Assembly: GCA_964427535.1 (NCBI GenBank)
Contig: CAYRVF010000097.1
Span: 1 to 19,568 of the forward strand
DNA length: 19,568 nt
Source of the DNA: CAYRVF01 sp964427535
Lineage (GTDB): Bacteria > Chloroflexota > Ktedonobacteria > Ktedonobacterales > JADMIN01
Direction: 5' to 3'
Shown: piece after piece, positions 16,089 through 19,568 of the stretch
Layout: the number at the start of each line of letters is the position of its first letter
Numbering within the stretch: position 1 is the first letter of the stretch
Notes under the pieces: model-generated
Database searches by the model: none
What the model saw: the letters and a program-made list of their open reading frames with translations, nothing else
What the model was told of the DNA's origin: nothing
Made by a program: the position numbers and the translations under genes

Positions 16089-16531
16089 GCCCTTCCCTCC
16101 TCGCCAGTTGTACCGGTAGCTGTCGTGTCTGTCGCCTCGATCGTGTCCGGTCGCCCGTCTCTCTGTACTGGGCCGTTGCTGTCGGGCGTCTCAACATTTA
16201 CCCGGTCGAAGATGACGATCTGCGATGGCGCGCCGACCTCGTCGTCTAGCGGGCCGAGGTCTTGCCGTGTCGCGGTGTAGCCGTATTTCGCCGCCACGCG
16301 CTCTGCCCACGCCTGGCACTCCGCGCGAGTCCACTCGAAGCGATGGTCGCGGTGTCGCATCTGTTCAGCAGCGAGTGTTTCCCAGCGCACGTTGTACTCG
16401 CGGTTCGGCGTCGTCACGACCACTCGACCTGGGCGTGCATGCTCGAAGACGACACGCTCCATCGCGCCGAGGCGGGGCATGTCCAGGTGCTCGATTACCT
16501 CCACCAGCGCCGCTGCGTCGAAGCCCTCCAA
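16085..16531 (-). CDS. hen1: Hen1 C-terminal half: catalytic part of the RNA 3'-end methyltransferase
   Basis: 148 codons that run directly after an in-frame TGA, in the same frame as the upstream part; the first codon is TTG. It carries the catalytic metal ligands of Hen1: VEVIEHL (E11, E14, H15 in this part) and a later histidine in RHRDHRFEWTR. It also has TTPNREYNVRWE, typical of Hen1. The last ~38 residues are a low-complexity Thr/Glu/Asp-rich tail. Expression needs readthrough of the UGA or restart at the TTG; no ribosome site is visible at a useful distance before the TTG. It overlaps the pnkp start by four bases. It may be a broken piece of a pseudogene, a natural split product, or a consequence of a sequencing error. 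Confidence 0.8.
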   Translation of the reverse strand: MEGFDAAALVEVIEHLDMPRLGAMERVVFEHARPGRVVVTTPNREYNVRWETLAAEQMRHRDHRFEWTRAECQAWAERVAAKYGYTATRQDLGPLDDEVGAPSQIVIFDRVNVETPDSNGPVQRDGRPDTIEATDTTATGTTGEEGRA

Positions 16532-17614
16532 TCACCGGTCGCGGTAGAGCAGCGAGCCCTGCGCCACCTCGATCCGCTTGCGCTGCGCTTCGGGGAGCGT
16601 TTCCAGCCGCAAACGGCGTCGGGCGCGAGCCAGCGCTGACGAGGAGACGTCCATACCGAAGATGCGCGAGAGCGACGGCTCTTTGAGCGCAAGCGCGAGC
16701 AGACGCCCTTCGCCGCAGCCGAGATCGGCCAGCGAGCGTGCTCCGCAGGCGCGCACAGCCTCCATCACTGCCGCGAGCCGCTGCTCGTGCAGTCCAGGGA
16801 GCGGCTCAGTCTGCGACTCAGCGGGAACGGGAATCACTTCTTCGATCGGTTGCTCGCCCTGTGGCGCCGGCTCTACGACGCTGACCGGCTCCTCCTGTTC
16901 TATGAGCCGTGCGAGGGCCGAGCTGACGAGTGGGCGTTTGTAGCGCAGGTAACGCCGCGTGATGAGCTCGCGCTCGGGATGTGTCGCCAGCCATGAACCG
17001 CTATGTGCGAGCAACTTCTCGATTTCCTCCTGGCCTACCCAGTAGTGCTTGGTGTTGTCCAGCACGGGAATGAGCACATAGAGGTGACGCAACACGTCGC
17101 GCACGGTCTGCTGGCCGTCCAGCGTGACGCCGAACAGATGTGCCTCTCCCCACGTGGGGAACCGCTCGTCGAGGGGGAGCCGCGAGAGCGTGACCGCGTA
17201 GCCCAGCGGCTCGAACACCCTGCGGATAAGCTCTTCGCCAGCATCACACGCCACGACTGGCAGTGCTACTCGCCAGCGCATGCGCTCGTCCACGCGCTCC
17301 ACGTGCTTGCCGCTTCCGGCCAAGGCCGTATTCAATGCTCTACCCAGCGCCACACTCGTCAGACTCGACGCCACATACGGCCTGTCGTTGACGTATTGGT
17401 CCAGACGCGACAGCGCCGCGGAACCGCGCACCAGCCCTACCGGGTCAATCTCGGTCAGCAGCGCGACCGTCAGTTGCTCGTCACTCACCTCCGGATAGAA
17501 CACCTCTACCCGTCCAGCGGAGAACTCGCGCTCGAAGACGGAGTCGGGGTGCTTCGCCAGCAGGTAACCGATCTCGGGTGCGTTCGGCGCGAAACAGGTC
17601 AGGGTGATGAGCAT
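16532..17614 (-). CDS. hen1: Hen1 N-terminal half: ligase-activating domain and SAM-binding start
   Basis: 360 residues from the ATG at 17614, giving the start MLITLTCFAPNAPEIGYLL that matches Hen1 proteins; a longer frame upstream (to 17680) lacks family resemblance. Residues about 1-240 are the Hen1 N-terminal domain, which in studied bacterial Hen1 proteins activates the Pnkp ligase. Residues about 290-360 begin the methyltransferase: DLGCGEGRLLAL (motif I, D297) and GMDVSSSALARAR. The frame ends at TGA (16532-16534), just before the part with the metal ligands. With the next open part it would make a 509-residue protein, slightly longer than the ~465 known for Clostridium thermocellum Hen1. 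If the stop is real, ligase activation could survive while 3'-end 2'-O-methylation would be lost. Confidence 0.85.
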   Translation of the reverse strand: MLITLTCFAPNAPEIGYLLAKHPDSVFEREFSAGRVEVFYPEVSDEQLTVALLTEIDPVGLVRGSAALSRLDQYVNDRPYVASSLTSVALGRALNTALAGSGKHVERVDERMRWRVALPVVACDAGEELIRRVFEPLGYAVTLSRLPLDERFPTWGEAHLFGVTLDGQQTVRDVLRHLYVLIPVLDNTKHYWVGQEEIEKLLAHSGSWLATHPERELITRRYLRYKRPLVSSALARLIEQEEPVSVVEPAPQGEQPIEEVIPVPAESQTEPLPGLHEQRLAAVMEAVRACGARSLADLGCGEGRLLALALKEPSLSRIFGMDVSSSALARARRRLRLETLPEAQRKRIEVAQGSLLYRDR

Positions 17615-17651
17615 AGCGACAGCCTCACGATCCGATTGACACGCAGGCCAT

Positions 17652-17680
17652 ACTGTATGCCTGGCGCCGGGTAAATGCAA
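17652..17680 (-). promoter_or_regulatory. Possible hen1-pnkp promoter
   Basis: On the minus strand TTGCAT (complement of 17675-17680) is followed after 17 bases by TACAGT (complement of 17652-17657), about 40 bases before the hen1 ATG. The match to sigma-70 consensus is moderate (3 and 4 of 6). It suggests that hen1-pnkp can be transcribed separately from the histidine kinase gene. Confidence 0.3.
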
Positions 17681-17682
17681 GT

Positions 17683-17702
17683 GTCCTGTGTTTCACACGG
17701 AC
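17683..17702 (-). terminator. Small hairpin between the histidine kinase gene and hen1
   Basis: GTCCTGTG (17683-17690) pairs with CACA-C-GGAC (17694-17702), an 8-bp stem with one bulged base and a TTT loop. No strong T-run follows on the minus strand, so it is at best a weak terminator for the upstream kinase gene. Confidence 0.3.
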
Positions 17703-17773
17703 GGGAGTGTGCTGGCAGGTTCGATTGCGGGTCCCACGGCAAGCGCGAATGTGGCGAGGCGGATGGATGGGCG

Positions 17774-19411
17774 CTAGTCCTGTGGTGCGGGAGCCGCGGC
17801 GGTCTCGGCGGGTGCGGCGTGAGGATGGCCGCCGAAGAGCACCAGAGGCATCTCGGGCTGCTCGCCGCGCGGGATGCTGAAGGAGAACCTCGAGCCGCGC
17901 CCGAGCTCGCTCTGCACCCACAGATGGCCGCCATGCGCTGCGACGATGGCGCGGCAGATGTAGAGGCCGAGCCCTGCCCCTTGCGTGCTGCGCGAGGAGG
18001 TGTTGTCGACCCGCTGGAAGCGCTCGAAGATGCGCTCCTGCTCGCGAAGTGGAATGCCCTGGCCGGTGTCGACGACCGAGATGATGACCTCACCGTCAGT
18101 CACCTGCCCGCGCACACGTATGCGCTTGCCGCGCGGAGAGTACTTCACGGCGTTGTCGAGCAGGTTGAAGAGCACTTCTTCGATGCGCTCGCGGTCGGCG
18201 TTGACGAGCGGGAAATTCGCGGGCATGCGCACGCTGATGTCGACGTCGGCGCTGCGGGCGGTGAAGCGGCGCACGACCGAGCGCGTGACCTCGGCAAGGT
18301 CGATCTCGGCCCGCTCCATCTTGAGGCCGCCGACCTGGATGCGTGAGGCATACAGCACGTTGCCGATGAGGTGGTTGAGACGGTCGGCCTCCTCCTCGAC
18401 GGCCCGCAGGCGGGCGCGCAGGGTCTCGGTGTCCCAGTGGGCATCTTCGCGCGCGAGGGTGGAGGCGTAGCCCTTGATGATGGCGATGGGCGTCTGCAGC
18501 TCGTGCGAGGTGACGGAGATGAAGGTCGTGCGCAGCTCTTCGGCCTCGCGTGTGCGGGTGATGTCGCGCACGTTGAGCACGCCGCTGATCGGCTGGCCCT
18601 GCGGCGAGCGAACGGCGGCGGCGGTGATCGACGCGATGATGCGCTGTCCGTCACGGGTCAGCAGAATCAACTCGCGGCTGACACTCGCGCGCCCTGTCTC
18701 GATGGCTTGCACGAACGGGTCGCGGCTGTAGCCGAGGGGGTCGCCGTGGGGGTCGAGCGGACGCAGCACGTCGTAGTAGAACTTGCCGACGACTTCGTGC
18801 TGGTGCCACGCGGTCATGGCCTCCATTGCGGGATTGAAGCTGGTGATGCGCAGGTTGGCGTCCACCGTCACGATGCCGTCGCCGCTGAAGTGGAGGATGG
18901 AGTTGAGCTGGCGGTTCTCCTGTCGGAGCCGCGCGGCCTCTTTGTGCAAGCGCACCGCGGTCATCAGCGAGCCGAGCAGTGCCTGGCGGCGGCGTGGCTC
19001 AGCCAGTCCCCGGCGGGCGGCGAATCCGGTGGGGCCGAGCAGGTGCACCTCACCGGCCAGGCCAGCGGAATCGGCCAGCGGCAGTGTCGCGACCTCGCCC
19101 GCCCAGATCTCGGGGAGACTCGCGACGCGTGGACGACCGTCCAGCGGTTCGGGCGAGGGGTCCTCTGTGAGCACAGCGACGAGGCGATGCCCGGCTTCGC
19201 GCGCGATGCCCCAGCAGAAGATCGCGGGGTCGCGGGTCGCGCCCGAGAGAGTGTTGACCGAGCCGCGCGCGCCGTCGTCCTCCTCGTCGTCGGTCAGCAC
19301 AAGCACACCCGCACCGCCATCGACCAGTACGACGGCATGGCCGAGCGCGCGGCGCAGCGCGTCACCAGCCTGCATCTGCTCGCTCGTGATCGTCGGCCAG
19401 AGAATCGCCAT
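17774..19411 (-). CDS. PAS-domain sensor histidine kinase
   Basis: 545 residues from the ATG at 19411; the open frame extends to 19513, and starts at 19504 or 19513 are possible because no strong ribosome site decides. The N-terminal ~170 residues may be a GAF-like sensory region but are not clearly recognised. A PAS domain follows (about residues 178-300, with ILHFSGDGIVTVDANLRITS). The HisKA domain has the phosphoacceptor H303 in SVTSHELQTPIA. The ATPase domain shows NLLDNAVKYSP (N box), DTGQGIP, ERFQRVDN and GAGLGLYICRAIV. No membrane helix is apparent, so it looks cytoplasmic. No response regulator is next to it. The Ala/Pro-rich tail of about 30 residues is unassigned. It lies upstream of hen1-pnkp on the same strand, 159 bases away. 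Confidence 0.9.
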   Translation of the reverse strand: MAILWPTITSEQMQAGDALRRALGHAVVLVDGGAGVLVLTDDEEDDGARGSVNTLSGATRDPAIFCWGIAREAGHRLVAVLTEDPSPEPLDGRPRVASLPEIWAGEVATLPLADSAGLAGEVHLLGPTGFAARRGLAEPRRRQALLGSLMTAVRLHKEAARLRQENRQLNSILHFSGDGIVTVDANLRITSFNPAMEAMTAWHQHEVVGKFYYDVLRPLDPHGDPLGYSRDPFVQAIETGRASVSRELILLTRDGQRIIASITAAAVRSPQGQPISGVLNVRDITRTREAEELRTTFISVTSHELQTPIAIIKGYASTLAREDAHWDTETLRARLRAVEEEADRLNHLIGNVLYASRIQVGGLKMERAEIDLAEVTRSVVRRFTARSADVDISVRMPANFPLVNADRERIEEVLFNLLDNAVKYSPRGKRIRVRGQVTDGEVIISVVDTGQGIPLREQERIFERFQRVDNTSSRSTQGAGLGLYICRAIVAAHGGHLWVQSELGRGSRFSFSIPRGEQPEMPLVLFGGHPHAAPAETAAAPAPQD

Positions 19412-19568
19412 CTGTATACCCAGTCGGAAATGGTCGCACCGCCCTCGTATGGCATCTGCTCGTGGCGTGAGGGCGGCAGGATGTGGCACCATAGTAGTCG
19501 GCATGCGTGGCACGCTGGCATGCGCACGCCGTTCGCCTCAGTGTATCACACGGCCAGCGAGCAGCCCT

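Noticed and set aside
15633..16280. Plus-strand open frame opposite the start of pnkp
   Set aside because: It spans the hen1-pnkp junction in antisense and has no family resemblance; the minus-strand P-loop gene explains the region.
16532..16534. UGA in hen1 as a selenocysteine or reassigned codon
   Set aside because: The expected residue from the family pattern (YRDRRL) is arginine, not cysteine/selenocysteine, and UGA ends coxB normally. A nonsense change, readthrough or sequencing error is more likely.
16500..16560. Frameshift in hen1
   Set aside because: Both halves are in the same frame and join without loss or gain of bases, so only a stop codon separates them.
1..19568. CRISPR array, tRNA/rRNA genes, insertion sequences or prophage
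   Set aside because: No regularly spaced repeats, no cloverleaf or rRNA segments, and no transposase or integrase motifs were seen. The genes look like ordinary chromosomal content.

Overview
The window is GC-rich, densely coded DNA, most likely from an aerobic, free-living bacterium. The gene content is an aa3-type oxidase with CtaG, a bacterial Pnkp/Hen1 RNA-repair pair, an AlkZ-like protein, and a zinc-ribbon ECF sigma factor. This is compatible with Chloroflexota (for example Ktedonobacteria relatives), but that placement is an inference from gene content and could not be tested here.

Layout. Positions 31-750 hold a PAS-LuxR regulator. Positions 991-8553 hold a single co-directional cytochrome c oxidase cluster of eight genes: a cupredoxin/CuA-like protein, coxB, coxA, coxC, ctaG, ctaB, a cysteine-less Sco-like protein, and a TlpA/ResA-type thioredoxin. 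The last four genes are spaced only 18-30 bases apart, while the structural genes are separated by about 40-110 base spacers with predicted stem-loops. A convergent MarR-acetyltransferase fusion (8600-9529, minus) follows; two copies of a CATTGTCAA repeat overlap its promoter. Positions 9801-13403 carry three plus-strand genes: an AlkZ-related winged-helix protein with a LexA-type palindrome upstream, an ECF sigma factor with two CxxC zinc ribbons fused at its C-terminus, and an MFS exporter. The rest is on the minus strand: a PAS histidine kinase (17774-19411), hen1, and pnkp (13494-16088).

How the parts work together. The oxidase cluster supplies the three core subunits, the heme O synthase and assembly factors, but no heme A synthase or cytochrome c lies in the window. 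Pnkp and Hen1 form an RNA-repair machine: Pnkp heals the ends and ligates, and Hen1 activates the ligase and 2'-O-methylates the 3' end at the break.

Most notable points. (1) hen1 is interrupted by an in-frame UGA exactly between its ligase-activating/SAM-binding half and the half with the catalytic metal ligands; a single CGA-to-TGA change explains it. (2) CoxA has intact heme/CuB ligands and D-channel Asp/Glu but lacks the K-channel lysine (Val) and serine (Leu), and has a Glu next to the lost serine. (3) Two copper-handling genes of the cluster have lost canonical copper ligands. (4) A GAAC-N4-GTTC palindrome precedes the AlkZ-related gene.
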